A DNA stretch of 64,000 nucleotides from Liolophura sinensis (GCF_032854445.1 NC_088295.1:46985385-47049384), one strand, 5' to 3'. Positions 10,409-23,072 are shown, counted from the stretch's first letter. The notes: generated by a model not told the origin, from the letters alone. Program-made: numbers and translations.

Positions 10409-10672
10409 GGAGAAGGTTGTGGTTAACTGGAAAGGCACGCGGTTTACAACCACTGGCACACGAGGTGTGGTTCATTTCCGGCTATGTACAGGAAATTTGT
10501 CCTCCGCCAATATGATCTTGCAAGTCTGTATCTCACAATTGGGACAGCTCGTCAGTAACTTGCCAGGGGTCGGTGGTTTAGCCGGGCCTGCGGTCTTCTC
10601 CACCTGACCGGCATTGTACCAGTGGATGGAAAATTAAGCATGGTATTAAACGACACTCAAACTAAATAAATG
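10409..10672 (+). mobile_element. SINE-C, tRNA-like head and TATTAAACGACACTC tail
   Basis: Head-like GGCACGCGGTTTACAACCAC and GTGGTTCATTTCCGGC, then CTCCGCCAATATGATCTTGC, CAGCTCGTCAGTAACTTGCC, GGTCTTCTCCACCTGACCGG and a tail GGTATTAAACGACACTCAAA with AAATAAAT. The body differs from SINE-A and SINE-B, so this is a third family with a related 3' tail. Confidence 0.65.
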
Positions 10673-11726
10673 TACAAATGGTCAAATTTCACTAGGCCAT
10701 GCCTTCTATGTCCATTTAATCTATATCCGAAACATTCGTGCAACAACACCCTCACACTTACAGGAGATATTTTGGAGCGCGATTGCGTTTGAAAAAATTT
10801 CTCTGGAATTTGAATATTTCAAGGTCTCGTTGAAATATAGATACCTTTCAAATTAGAGCGGTTAGTCTGCCAATGTTAGGGCAATGACAACAAAGACAGC
10901 TAATATATATGCTAACCATATATTAACTTTTACCCAGACTTTTGTTTACTGAAAAAGTTAAATATTTAAAACATTCTAATTCTTAAAAGTCCACAGTCGA
11001 GAGGTTTGACCTCTCTATACCTCAAAGCTACGCCCACAAAGGACATACAACTCCTGGATATTAAAGCAAAAACAAAAGCCGCAGGAGCCTATTTGTATCT
11101 CTCGGTACAGCCTGAACTAACAAACCACATGTGTTTACAGACTAGACTCATCACACTTATTTTTTGTGTGTACCGCGTTGCTGACACAGATCACAAAGTT
11201 ACAGCGACTCGTCTCTAGCCACCTGTCATGGGTCTTAGAGAACCATGTGGTCAGATGCACACGAACGACTGGTAACATGTGTTGCGATAATGGTGGGAGC
11301 ACCTGGCACTAGAACTTGAATTACGACACAGTCAAAGATTTGTAAAAAAAACATCGGAGTGAAAACACGCCTACACAGAGAAAAAAAAACACCAAACAAA
11401 AACTATGTGAATCAGATCTTAGTTGTCAAAAGTTGTCCAAGCGAATTATTGTAAATCCTAACACCTCATAGGTCTAATGAACATTTTGAGGACACAAAAT
11501 GAGGGGTAAAATATAGGTCAGGTTTAAATTTGATAATACTTATGAACGTTGTCTTTTTAATGGAAAGTCCCGCAAAGAGTTAGAAAGTGCATGAACATTT
11601 GTTTGAACATAGCAAAGATGTCAAGCAAAGATCAAACTTTGAAAAGACAGTTCCATGCATTTGCCCACATATATATGTCCGTGACAAAGACGATTGTACT
11701 CACCTTCACGGTGAAAACGTTTATGT

Positions 11727-12375
11727 GACACAAGCAAGGTTCGAAATATCTCAATCAACGTTCACCATATCACAATCAGCGTTCACCCTGACACAATCAA
11801 AGTTCACTGTGACACAAACAAGGTTCATCATATCACAATCAGCGTTCACCTTGACACAATCAACGTTCACCTTGACACAATCAATGTTCACCGTCCAACA
11901 ATCAACGTTCACCTTGACACAATCAATGTTCACCGTGGCACAATCAACGTTCATTCTCTGTGACACACAATCAACGTTCACTGTGATACAATTAGCATTC
12001 GCCGTGATACAGTCAGCGTTGACCAGGTCACCATTTACGTTCTCCGTGACAAATTTAAGGACATAATTCAACGTTCACGGTTACACCATCAGCGCCTACC
12101 GTGACACAATCAACGTTCTCCGTGAAACAATCAGGCTACTTACCGTCACGCACGTTCCACGTAATTCAACGTTCACGGTTACACCATCACCGTCCAGCGT
12201 GACACAATCAACGTTCATCCTTGCGACACACAATCAACGTTTACGGCTACACCATCACCGTCCAGCGTGACACAATCAACGTTCACCGTTACACCATCAA
12301 CACCCACCATGACACAATCACCTTTCTCCATGAAACAATCAGACTACTTACCGTCACGCACGTTGAAACAATCCC
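11727..12375. repeat. 21-bp minisatellite (ACAATCAACGTTCACCGTGAC)
   Basis: About 16 near-regular 21-bp units run to 12067. From 12068 to 12375 a higher-order arrangement follows: blocks containing GGTTACACCATCA, CAGCGTGACACAATCAACGT and CTACTTACCGTCACGCACGT recur at about 110-190 bp. Because 21 is divisible by 3, frames persist on both strands: plus 11587-12066 with a 7-residue TQSTFTV repeat, minus 11751-12071. I treat these as by-products unless transcripts show otherwise. Confidence 0.9.
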
Positions 12376-14077
12376 TATTGAAATAAATCAGTAATTTTTT
12401 CCTATGTTCTAACAATTGCTCTGTCGTGGACAAGGTTCTGAGTTATTTGGCCTATGAGAAATAGGTCAAAAGTTTGGACTGAGGAAAGCATTAACTGGAC
12501 ATGTTTATTGATTATATAGCATTAATTGTAAGTTAAAAATAGTATACAAGATAAAGATAAAATAATTATTTACTTATTTTGATTCTTGTTTAACGCCAAA
12601 CTCTGATGAAATTAAACCATTAAGGTGAGACTATACCCATCTGTTTATTCACAAGAGGGCTTTCTGCTGTCAGTACATATCAGCATTTGTTACATAAAAT
12701 CTTTCCCATGATGCATCAGCCCTACCCTCACGCCAATCCTTATAGAGGTATATAGAGGATAGGAGCTGTACCCTCAAACCACATCCTTGTGTTCAGCAAC
12801 GCCGCCACGTTGTCGCCAAAAGAAACTACACACAAAAAATACATACTGCTGATTTTCTCCTTCATCCGTACGTAAAAAATTTTCTAAGCAAAAACATAGT
12901 ATGCAAAGTAATTCCAACTTACTTCCTGTTTGGGAAAAATATTTGGTGTTTTTTTTTATAGATTTTATTATTATGTCTAAAAACGAAGCAATAAGTGAAG
13001 ACATCGCTAAGATGTTTCCACATCAGGCGTTCCGGAAGTTAATAAACTTGTGCACGCGACACGAATTAGTGTTTTCTGAATCATCGATAGGATTGCCCAT
13101 CATGCATATAAGGTGTTAGCCGAGGGAAAACAAACCACGGTTAGAAACTGAAAATGTTATGACGGAAAACAGGTGTTTTGCGCGGAGCCATTAATGAACA
13201 GATGGGCATGTTCCGAACTGCTGAGTTCCTGCCATGTATTTGCAATGGTTATTGGCATTCGTCATCTAACTCTTTTCGTTTGACGGTGCCATTCACACTT
13301 CTACATACTGTATACTCAATCGTGTTAAATTTTATTCCTAGAACTAAAGAGAGAATAGTCTGTGCTGTGGGAGAAAACTATATTTAGAGAGCTATATCGG
13401 TTTTCCATTGACCAGCAATTAAAACCACTGCATTTGTTTTTTGACCAAATTACCTTAAGCCATAGTGGTATAGTCGCTGTGTAAGTTACTACTTACTACT
13501 ACTACTTATGGACGGTTAGACAAAAACCTTAATTGAGTTGAACTGTTGGATTTAACCAGTTATGTGTGATCATTTGTCAACCATCACTCTGTCGTCAGTG
13601 CACTGCATGGTTTTACTCTTTATGTTGTTGTCTTTTACGAAAAAGGAAAACCATCATTCCTCTACCTGTCAGTCATCATTTTTGTTCACTTCAGAATTAT
13701 AGCTTAAAGGGATGCAGAATCAATTATGATAGGTTGAGGTGAGAGATAGGCAATTAAGTCCAGGCTGTGCCTTGCCTGAACTGAATTTTAGGTATTGTGC
13801 ATTTATTCAAGCCTGACCAAGGCTGCAAGATTTTACCAAGGAAGGCCCTACCTTTAGAGTCAGCCAGTCAGTGACGATTCTGTATTCATATAACATCTCT
13901 ATGCATTATTAACAAGTATGGAGACAGTCATACTAAATAGCAGAATTTTCAATATAAAAAAATTGGTGCAGATCGGGTGACAAATATGAAACAGCGAGTA
14001 GGGTGATGAACCAGAAGATGAACGAAATTACGTAGCTCTTTTATATATGATGCCCGTAATATTCGCTTATTAGGAGA
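12376..14077. other. No supported gene
   Basis: The sequence is AT-rich. The frame at 12974-13117 (starting MSKNEAISEDIAKMFPHQAF) looks mildly protein-like but has no supporting signals. A short SINE-tail-like piece (GTTTAACGCCAAACTC) lies at 12585-12605. Confidence 0.35.
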
Positions 14078-14260
14078 GACTTATTATACCCCTCTCAACG
14101 AAGTTAGTGGGGAGGTGGGGGGATGGCGGGGCTCATATCACCTGCCTGTACGTCTTTCTGTCTGGCTGTAGACGTAATTTTGTCCATCCATGTCTTCCCA
14201 AGCTACTGTGCCGGTTTCTATGAAACTTATCTTTTCTGTCATCTGAACTGTCTGCATGCT
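14078..14260 (+). repeat. Interspersed repeat with terminal hairpin and CTGTCTG run
   Basis: TATTATACCCCTCTCAACGA followed by a GTGGGGAGG inverted partner forms a hairpin. CTTTCTGTCTGGCTGTAGACG and CTACTGTGCCGGTTTCTATG, AAACTT follow. From general knowledge this layout (ATACCCCC...AACGAAGTT...GGGG, then CTGTCTG, then a 'tactgaacggatttctatgaaact'-like piece) recurs in marine invertebrate genomes. Confidence 0.5.
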
Positions 14261-14308
14261 TAAGTTTATTTACAATCGGGTAATTATTTCTTAATTACTC
14301 CCGTTCAG

Positions 14309-14356
14309 GTACTCAGTGTGGTACTCAGTGTGGTACTCAGTGTGGTACTCAGTGGA
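14309..14356. repeat. 12-bp tandem repeat GTACTCAGTGTG x4
   Basis: Four units run head to tail; the last ends GA in place of TG. Confidence 0.9.
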
Positions 14357-14685
14357 TTTTCATGTACACTGTATTCGCTTCTGATTGCTACATTTCTCCA
14401 TTCAAACTGGGTATATTAGTAGTGCAATCATTGTACACCATGAATGGCTCATGAAACAATCTGTGTGAAGCCAAGCTAAGCAGCACGACGTCCTGTCATT
14501 TCTTTAAGGTTTTCTTAGTTTCTTTTATTTTACTATTGAAAATAGGTACTGTTGGGGAATGGACATCCGGATTACAGATCGTTTATTTTTGACATAAATG
14601 TACGAAGTTGACATAGAAGACATCGAAAAGGAATGCTGCGAATTAATATTTAAATAAGTTTGAAAGATTGAAAATGATGGTCTGA

Positions 14686-15893
14686 AAGCACATTTGAGTG
14701 AAGCATTCCATCTGTTTATTGTACTGTATGTAAGCACCTTTGAGTGAAGCGTTCCATCTGTTTATTGTACTGTATGTAAGCACCTTTGAATGAAGCGTTT
14801 CCATCTGTTTGTGTACTGTTTGTAAGCACCTTTGAATGAAGCGTTCCATCTGTTTGGTTGTACTGTTTGTAAGCGCCTTTGAGTGAAGCGTTCCATCTGT
14901 TTGTTGTACTGTATGTAAGCACCTTTGAGTGAAGCGTTCCATCTGTTTATTGTACTGTATGTAAGCACCTTTGAATGAAGCGTTCCATCTGTTTGTTGTA
15001 CTGTTTGTAAGCACCTTTGAATGAAGCGTTCCATCTGTTTGTTGTACTGTTTGTAAGCGCCTTTGAGTGAAGCGTTCCATCTGTTTGTTGTACTGTATGT
15101 AAGCACCTTTGAGTGAAGCGTTCCATCTGTTTGTTGTACTGTTTGTAAGCGCCTTTGAGTGAAGCGTTCCATCTGTTTGTTGTACTGTTTGTAAGCACCT
15201 TGAATGAAGTGTTCCATCTTTATGTTGTACTGTTGTAAGCACCTTTGAGTGAAGCGTTCCATCTGTTTGTTGTACTGTTTGTAAGCGCCTTTGAGTGAAG
15301 CGTTCCATTTGTTTTTTTTTGTACTGTTTGCAAGCACCTTTGAGTGAAGCGTTCCATCTGTTTGTTGTACTATAGATACGCGACTTTGAGAGAAACGTTC
15401 CATTTGTTTGTTGTACTGTATGTAGGCGCCCTTGAGAGAAGCGTTCCATCTGTTTGTTGTACTGTTTATAAACACCTTTGAGTGAAGCGTTCCATTTGTT
15501 TGTTAACTATATGCACGCGACTTTGAGAGAAGCGTTCAATTTGTTTGTTGTACTGTATGTAAGCGCCCTTGAGAGAAGCGTTCCATCTGTTTGTTGTACT
15601 GTTTATAAACACCTTTCAGTGAAGCGTTCCATCTGTTTATTGTACTATTTATACGCGACTTTGAGAGAAACGTTGAATATGTTTGTTGTACTGTATATAA
15701 ACGCCCTTGAGAGAAGCGTTCCATCTGTTTGTTGTATTGTATATAAGCGCCCTTGAGAGAAGCGTTCCATCTGTGTGTTGTACTGTATATAAGCGCCCTT
15801 GAGAGAAGCGTTCCATCTGTTTGTTGTACTGTATATAAGCGCCCTTGAGAGAAGCGTTCCATCTGTTTGTTGTACTGTTTATAAGCGCATTTG
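14686..15893. repeat. 46-bp satellite, about 26 copies, open in three minus frames
   Basis: The unit reads GTAAGCACCTTTGAGTGAAG CGTTCCATCTGTTTGTTGTA CTGTAT. GTAAGCACC recurs exactly every 46 bp at 14730, 14776, 14822 and onward. A left subfamily has CACCTTTGAGTGAAG and a right subfamily (from about 15350) has CGCCCTTGAGAGAAG. Because 46 is 1 modulo 3 and the unit has no stop in any minus frame, long minus frames result (14643-15449, 14762-15475, 15536-15862). They cycle through MERFTQR, NRWNASLKGAY and QTDGTLHSK. Confidence 0.95.
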
Positions 15894-17640
15894 TCATTGG
15901 TTACTTGGATTTTCTTTTTCCTTTGTGTGGGCCTACAACGTAGAAATGCTATAAGAGTGCGTATAGGCTAAATTCACCATTAACTTCTAAATACAGATGC
16001 TGAGAAGGACTGAAATTGTGAGGCAGCTGTTAAACGGTAATATGCATACATTAACATTGTGACCTTAGTTTGGCCGCACGCTTCGCTTTATTAAACACGA
16101 TTTCTGTGGTTGGCTGGGAGATAATAATAGACAGTAATTAATATCTCATATGCAGCTGCTCTTGTCAAGTTTACCGATCTGTCGAGATTTGACGAGATTT
16201 CAAAGTGCCGATATGTAAAATTATTTGATAACGGGAAAATGCCGTCACATAGAGGTTAGCAGGCAGATGGTACAGAATTCATACTTCACAGAAGAGACGC
16301 TGGAGATCGCCCTATGTATACCGACATGCCCTGCAAGTGCTCCCGTGTTTTGCTGAGGTGTGCCCCATTTTGAAAGAGGGGCCCGTAATGGTAATCACTG
16401 CAAGGCAGGTGGGAGTTATTTTGGGGGTCTTTCTTATAAACTCCGAGCGTCGGAATACTGCAGAGATCTGGCTGAACAAACGATTTACCGGACAATACCC
16501 ACGCGAACACCGGACAATAGCAGCTTCTCTCCAAACATTAAGAAACAATAGAGACCCGGTAGTGTTTCGGCATGTGCCCCTTCTTTAAAGGGTGCACAAA
16601 GTGAAGGTATGTCCCCCCAGATTCCGTTACTAAGGAGCCGTGAAATAACGCTAACAGCAGAGTTATCTTTTGTCAACTGTGGCGCGTGCCGGCGTCCCAA
16701 GGCTTTCAGCCCCTAGTTATCATTATTCGATCTTTTTGTCCCTCCGTCGCTCAGTCCTGAATCGGTGCAAGGGGTCATAGCCGGAGTTTAGTTTTCTTTC
16801 ACTAACGGTATTTTCTGAAGCATAAATATGAAGCCTATAACGGTACAGCTGCTCCTTTGTTCACCTAGCGAACTTTTGTTACCTCGTCTTTAAAAATTGG
16901 CGATCAAGTGATAGGCATTGGAGAAAATCATTTGAGACCCAACGACCCCGAAAAAAGGCCTGTTTTGTTGGGTATAGAGCACCTGTATACTGTTCGCTCA
17001 CCACCTTGTGAAGGCCTATAACTCAGAATCTTTGTTACAAACTCTCTCTCTTTATCCGACACCGTTATAAATATTAATCAGATCGATGGGTTGAAATAGG
17101 ACAAGAACACAAAACTGAATTTTCTTCCGCGAAAATTTCGCTCGGAAATACAGTTTCTGCATGTATTATTTCTGACTGGCAATTTCATTAACTTCTTAAC
17201 ATTGTTCAGAAATACAGGAGCAGAATGACACTGAGAATGCTTCCATGTAAACAACTTACAGTGTTGTGATGTCCGACGCCTTATACAGTATTTAAGCGAG
17301 TATGTCAATCTAGAAAGATATAAATGAATATTGGATGATTTTAAGGCAGAATATTTCAAAACATATCACTTGCAGCGAGAAAGAAAGAGAAACTAAATCA
17401 AAAGATTCAAAGGATTTCCAAATATACAGTGTTATATCATAACATAGTTATTGGCATATAACTTGAAAATTTACTACTCACAAAAACGTTACAAAAGCGT
17501 ATAAATTGATATAAATATATAGGTATGTAAGCAACTCAACAGGGTATTTTAATGCGTTTGTTCATGTGAGAGTTTTTGGAAAAGCGAAGATGCGTGTATA
17601 TATTGTTCGCAACACGGTACCTAGAACGAACTATGGAAGT
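15894..17640. other. No established gene; one ambiguous G+C-rich block
   Basis: Around 16300-16700 the base composition rises and both strands are open for 60-83 codons. The plus frame 16337-16588 includes AEIWLNKRFTGQYPREHRTI. I do not recognise it and see no decisive splice sites. The rest (15894-16280, 16740-17640) is AT-rich with no supported feature. Confidence 0.35.
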
Positions 17641-18185
17641 ATGAAACAGTCGCACTCACAAGTGAGGAAGTCAGACATAAGTGAAAGCGTTAGATACAGA
17701 AATGTAGAAGTACGATAGAGAAGTGAAAAAGTCGGGATATACGGAAATGAAATAGTCTGATACAGAATCATAATGTTAGATACAAAAGTCACAAAGTTGG
17801 ATGCAGAAGTGGAAATGTTAGATACAGGATTGGAAATATCAGATACAGAAATGAAAAGGCCATAGTCAGAAGTAAAACATTCGTATACAGAAGTGAACAA
17901 ATCGGAAAAAGGCTTGAAAAGGTCGGATAGACCTAGGGTTGAACAAGTCACGTATAGAAACAGAAATGTATACAGAAGTGAAAAGGCTGAAGACAGAAGT
18001 GAGCAAATCGGATACAGGGTTGGACAAGTCAGATATAGAAACGAAACGGTATGATACGGAAGTGAAAAGGCTGTATACAGAAGAGCAAAAGTGAGACAAA
18101 GAAGTGAAAAGTGAGACAAATAAGCGAAAATGTCAGGCAAAGAAGTGAAAAAGTCAGACAAAAATATGCAGATATAGAAGTAAGA
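17640..18185. repeat. Degenerate 21-bp minisatellite (GATACAGAAGTGAAAAAGTCG)
   Basis: About 24 diverged units mostly 20-22 bp long, with a few 24-27. The last part shortens to GAGACAAAGAAGTGAAAA. The 249-residue minus frame 17631-18380 (7-residue LFTSVSD-like repeats) follows from the period being a multiple of three. Confidence 0.85.
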
Positions 18186-20570
18186 AAAGATGGAAAATGA
18201 AATATAAGCGTCTATTATTGTTATACAAACAAAATGATAACTTTTAGAGGTTGTTACATATACATTGACACAGTGGTTATAGGCTTTATGATAACCAAGC
18301 CAGTCTGTAGAGCTTTTAGTCAATATATACATAATATTCTTGCATACAAATGTTTCACAAACATTATTTTGCTTTAACACTATATAAGCTGAACGAAATA
18401 TGTATTAACTTGATCTTCAACTTTTTCTAAACAACTCTTATACGAGGGTTTTGTTAGTGCTTTTCTGGAAAAACTATTTGAAAAAAAAGCGATGATGCTG
18501 TCGCTCAAGGATGCTGTAGTTTCCGGTGCCATCAAAGACCACAAGGGTACCTGTGAGACAGAATCTTCTTTGTTGGTAGAATATTTCACATTGCAAATTC
18601 CAGGAGTCCGTGCACCCTGGGTATTTTTACACGGTTCAAATCCCATTATTGTCCAGGAGTGCGCTTTGCTGGTAAGGTCCAGCCGTGATCGACCTGTTCA
18701 CAATCGCGGAGTCATTAGAGTATTTGCACTCCTTTGTGAAGCGGAAGATCCCGATACGTTGGTTTACGCAGTCTTTAAGGGCTACTCCAGAGCCCCTTGA
18801 CGGGCGTGTTTGAATCTTTTGTGATCCCGAGACGTACAGTAGCTCAAACAATGCAGAATGCCTCCATCGGCCGCCATGCGCAGGCATGCTATATCACCTG
18901 TACTATAGACAGCGAAGACCATCAATGGGGATGGGTTGGTGATTTACAACAACTTGTCTTGTCTTATAAGAGGATCAGAGCCATTGTAGAACGTAACCAT
19001 TGTATCCCAAACACACCTGCAAAGTCTTAAGCATTCAACTAGTTTCGAACCCACACGTTACGGCTTGGGTGGGTGGGGATAATTTAAGGTTTGGTGATAG
19101 GAGTCGTGTGCGCGATTGGGTAACTTGTATAGAAGGGTTGATGACTCACGTCTTAATATAGCTTGGATTGCTAGATGGACAAAAGTCAAGTTTAATGTGG
19201 ATGACGAATGAGTAGCCATTATATGATTGGCATCGACAAAAGATTCAGTGACGTATGCTGATAGAAGTAATGGAAGCCTCAAAAGCTTCAAGTACTAGTC
19301 CAATGCGTAACGAATCTGAGACTTGCGCCGGTGTCCATTGTGAGATCAAGGGTTATGGTTTGCATTAAGGAACACGTATGCAGGCTTAACAGTGTATTGC
19401 TCCTTCTGCGTGTCAAGAAAGTACTTGATTTACGTGAGATTGAAGTCAATCACGTCAAACGACCTACTAAAAAGCTGCCCGGCGGCCACAGGCAACTACA
19501 CTTATCACCATTTCCACTTCTGGCGTATTACACCGTGTTCACATTACGAGTCAACCTGAGGCTATAAGTTCCATTGTGAGATGAAATGTATGCTAAAGTG
19601 TGACCCTGATCTTAACAAACCAAGAAAAAAAAAATAAGGAAAAATAAGCAGGGCATTTTAATCCTAAGCCGTTATTACAGGTTACAGTACGAGTGTTACA
19701 AAGCTTTTCCTTTGTGGTTTTGGTAAATTTAGGCACTGGTTTTTATCGGCCAATTTCAGATGTATACAGTTGCTGCCGATGCTGATCATTTTTCTTTTAA
19801 CTTTAACGTTAAACCCCAAGCTCCAAACTGTTCTTTAACGCCATACCCACAACTCCAGCTGATTACAGAAGTATACACGATTCCCTTCTGTAAGAAAACA
19901 TATAGCCTAAAAATGTAAACGAAGGTTTAATCAAGGTATGAAATGATTTTTCGACGCATATTAGATTTCAGGCTGTTGACTGACCCCAATTCTGTGAACA
20001 GTTGAAAATTGAAACAAATGAAACGTGTAGATTTGACATTCGAAATCTAAATTTGTTGGAAGAAATGGCATAGGTTATTGTGGTGAATCTGTACCTATTT
20101 TTCAAATCGTACAGTTATACAGATATTTCTTAAGCTAATAAAACGCTCTGTTTGTTTGTTTCGTCTTGAACAGCAAATATACTTATATTCAAATTTGAAA
20201 AAATACATCTGAAAAGAACTCAGTTACCTTAGAAACGTCTCTCTGAATGGTTTTAGGACAACTTTGATAACAATAAGACAAGATTTTACAGGTACATAAC
20301 GATTAGATGTTTAAGCCTATTAAAAGAATTAAAGCTCTCCTCTCTATTTTAGCAAAATGCAGGGAGTAAAACATTCTGTTCTTGTTTTTCCAACTAGTTG
20401 AGATATAAAATATGAAATGATGATGTATTTTCCTAGATAGCTTTTCTAAATATATACTGAAGCAGAACTTCACGTAAATATAATTTTATCTTTATTATCT
20501 GTTTTTACTAGTCCATTAGTACTTTGTCGAGGTAATTTTCCAAAATCTCATCTTCTAATTTTGCTATGCA
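18186..20570. other. No established gene
   Basis: The block 18490-19030 has higher G+C and open frames on both strands: plus 18492-18800 (LQIPGVRAPWVFLHG) and minus 18380-18646 (SKALTKPSY-like C-terminus). It has no clear splice sites or recognised domain. TTCTTTAACGCCATACCCAC at 19832-19851 looks like an inverted SINE tail fragment. Confidence 0.3.
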
Positions 20571-20949
20571 GACCACAAGTGCTTGCTGTCACAAACTCAA
20601 AGTACCATTAAACTCTAACAATATCTCCCCAAAATTCTGTTTGATCTTCGTCCTCATCAGTGGGTTTAGTCAAATTGTTGCTTGGAGCTGGAATGAACCG
20701 TGACTTTAAGGGATCAGCGTTCTGTATAGTTGTAAAGGGTCAATTAGGGTAAGGAGCTGTGGTATTATAATGGATTCATTTTATCTGCTGACAAAAAAGT
20801 CGATTGACTCTGACGGGATTACCGGAGCGCAGGTGATCGCAGTGAGGTACAAAATGACTAGTCTTGAAGAATGTGCTTGTTGCGAGTCTGTGATACCGTA
20901 GCGTGTTCTATCCCAGACGACAAATATTTCATTATTTGGTTGCTGTTTT

Positions 20950-21165
20950 TGTTCGTATTCAGTAAATGTTACACCAACATCATACTTAGGTAGGCAGGTG
21001 TTTGGCTCAAGAAAGAATATTTACTAAGCAGTATTTGCATGACACAACAAAACAGGTGCAGTTATGTGCGTATATTCAGTAAATACTGTAATAATATACT
21101 TCGGCAATCAGGTTCCTGGCTCACGGAAAGAATATTCACTAAGGAATGCCCGGATAATGCAATCA
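20950..21165 (+). repeat. Local ~110-bp duplication inside the array
   Basis: TATTCAGTAAATGTTACACC ... TTTGGCTCAAGAAAGAATAT ... GCATGACACAAC and TATTCAGTAAATACTGTAAT ... CCTGGCTCACGGAAAGAATA ... GGATAATGCAATC are two diverged direct copies. Confidence 0.6.
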
Positions 21166-21461
21166 AAGAGATCATTACATGACTATTACCAAGATCGATT
21201 TTCATTGCTGGTCATTGCTTAACGGAACAGTTAACAGTTAAAACAGTTAAAACAGTTAAAAAAACAGAAAAACTGATGAAGGTCAACAACCAAAATGAAA
21301 CTAGCAAAATTATGTGTTTATTTTGTGTTAGATTTACAGTTTTTCGGTATAAATCCCAAAATAACGATAAATACCGCTCCTTATAGCTCTTTCTAAATGA
21401 AATCACCAACTTTAACGTATGCAGATCGTCAGATCTGCGACGTCATAAACTTGCAATAATA

Positions 21462-21704
21462 TTGATGAAACTGTACCTTTCGCCAAAAATGTCATTTGCT
21501 AATGCCCTAAAATGCCACACAAAGCTTCTGTACGTTAATGGTTTAATGCATAAAACCTTTGGAGGACAGCGTACATACGCGGTATGCCTGACCACCAACA
21601 TCAGCATGGACGGATCCAACACACCCACTTCTCGTGACAACGTTACTATTCATTCCATTCCCGGTGAAAGCAATAGTGACGCCAAGACGTCACAGAAAGC
21701 TTGA
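21462..21704 (+). CDS. Weak candidate terminal exon or chance frame
   Basis: The plus frame ends RTYAVCLTTNISMDGSNTPT, SRDNVTIHSIPGESNSDAKT, SQKA and stop. The hydrophilic Ser/Thr-rich end resembles a cytoplasmic C-terminus. A possible acceptor (CCTTTGGAGGACAG at 21569) has a poor pyrimidine tract, and the opposite strand is also open. It lies between cores 1 and 2 of the array. Function unknown. Confidence 0.2.
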   Translation: MMKLYLSPKMSFANALKCHTKLLYVNGLMHKTFGGQRTYAVCLTTNISMDGSNTPTSRDNVTIHSIPGESNSDAKTSQKA

Positions 21705-23072
21705 ACATTTGTAACCAATGTGTAAGACATCCGGTTGACATATATTTGCAACAATATTACTTATGATCAGTCAATTGCGTGTCCTTGATTGACAGTTCGA
21801 AAAGGTCTGTTGAAACAGCACTTACATATTTCTAAATTAATATCATGATGGTATATAATTTTCACCTTCAGAATATTTTCAAAGATATATCTTCCTAATT
21901 ATGAATTCATGAAGCTCAGAAACTAATCCTCTGGATTCGACCTCGCCGCTGGTTTCACACACTCGTCTTCATCAAAATCACAGGTGCAACCAAAGTACCG
22001 TTATCTTTTAACAATGGCCACAAAAATTGGGATGATCTTGACCATCACCTGGAGTGGGATCCCAGACGTCTGTGGGTTTAGTTAAATGGTTGTTTTTGAA
22101 TTAACATGAACCGTGACTTTGAGGGTCAGCATTCTTTAGTCCCTCAGGCTCAATTAGGGTAAACAGCTGCTATTATTATAATGGATATGGCTCATTAGCT
22201 GACACAAAAGTCGACCGCTCTAACGGGATTAGCGGAGAGCAGGTGATGGGAACAAGATAAAAATGACCCTAAACAGTCTTGGAGAATGTGCTTGTTGAGG
22301 GTCTTTGGCGACCTATATCATATATTATATGCCTGCATACAAATCACGTATTATAGAATTAATAATACATCTGAATTTTTATTTGCACATATTCGTTCAT
22401 TGTATCACTGGTACTTCGGCGTGTTTTTAGGTGGAGGTTCGAAGATGTGTCGGAATGATTATGGAATGTCTAATACATGATGGCCGATTGTTCACTGCAT
22501 CAGTTTGTATGAAGCAAATACTCAACCCATGCCGACCAGTCACATTGATAATGACAGCGGACCCGTACATTTCTGAGTTTATATCATCATATTTGTCATC
22601 CTTGGAATATATTTATGGTTCATTGATTTATCCTGCTTCGGTATTCAGTTTATACTGAATAGAAATCCGTCAGCGAGACTCAGCATCGTTTCTATCTTCA
22701 CGCACTCGTCACCATCATCAAAATCACTGGTGCGGCAAAAGTACCGTTATCTTTTAACAATTGCCCACAAAAAGCTGTTTGACCTTGACCATAGGCTGGA
22801 GTGAGACTTTCTGGTAAAATCCCAGACGTCTGTGGGTTTAGTCAAATGGTCTTTTTGAATTAACATGGACCGTGACTTTGAGGGTCAGCATTCTCTAGTC
22901 CCTCAGGCTCAATTAGGGTAAACAGCTGCTATTATTATAATGGATATGGTTCATTAGACGACAAAAACGTCGGCCGCTCTAACGGGATTACTGGAGAGCA
23001 GGTGATGGGAGACAGGTAAAAAATGACCCAAATAGTCTTGGAGAATATGGTTGTTGAGGATCTGTTTAAGGG

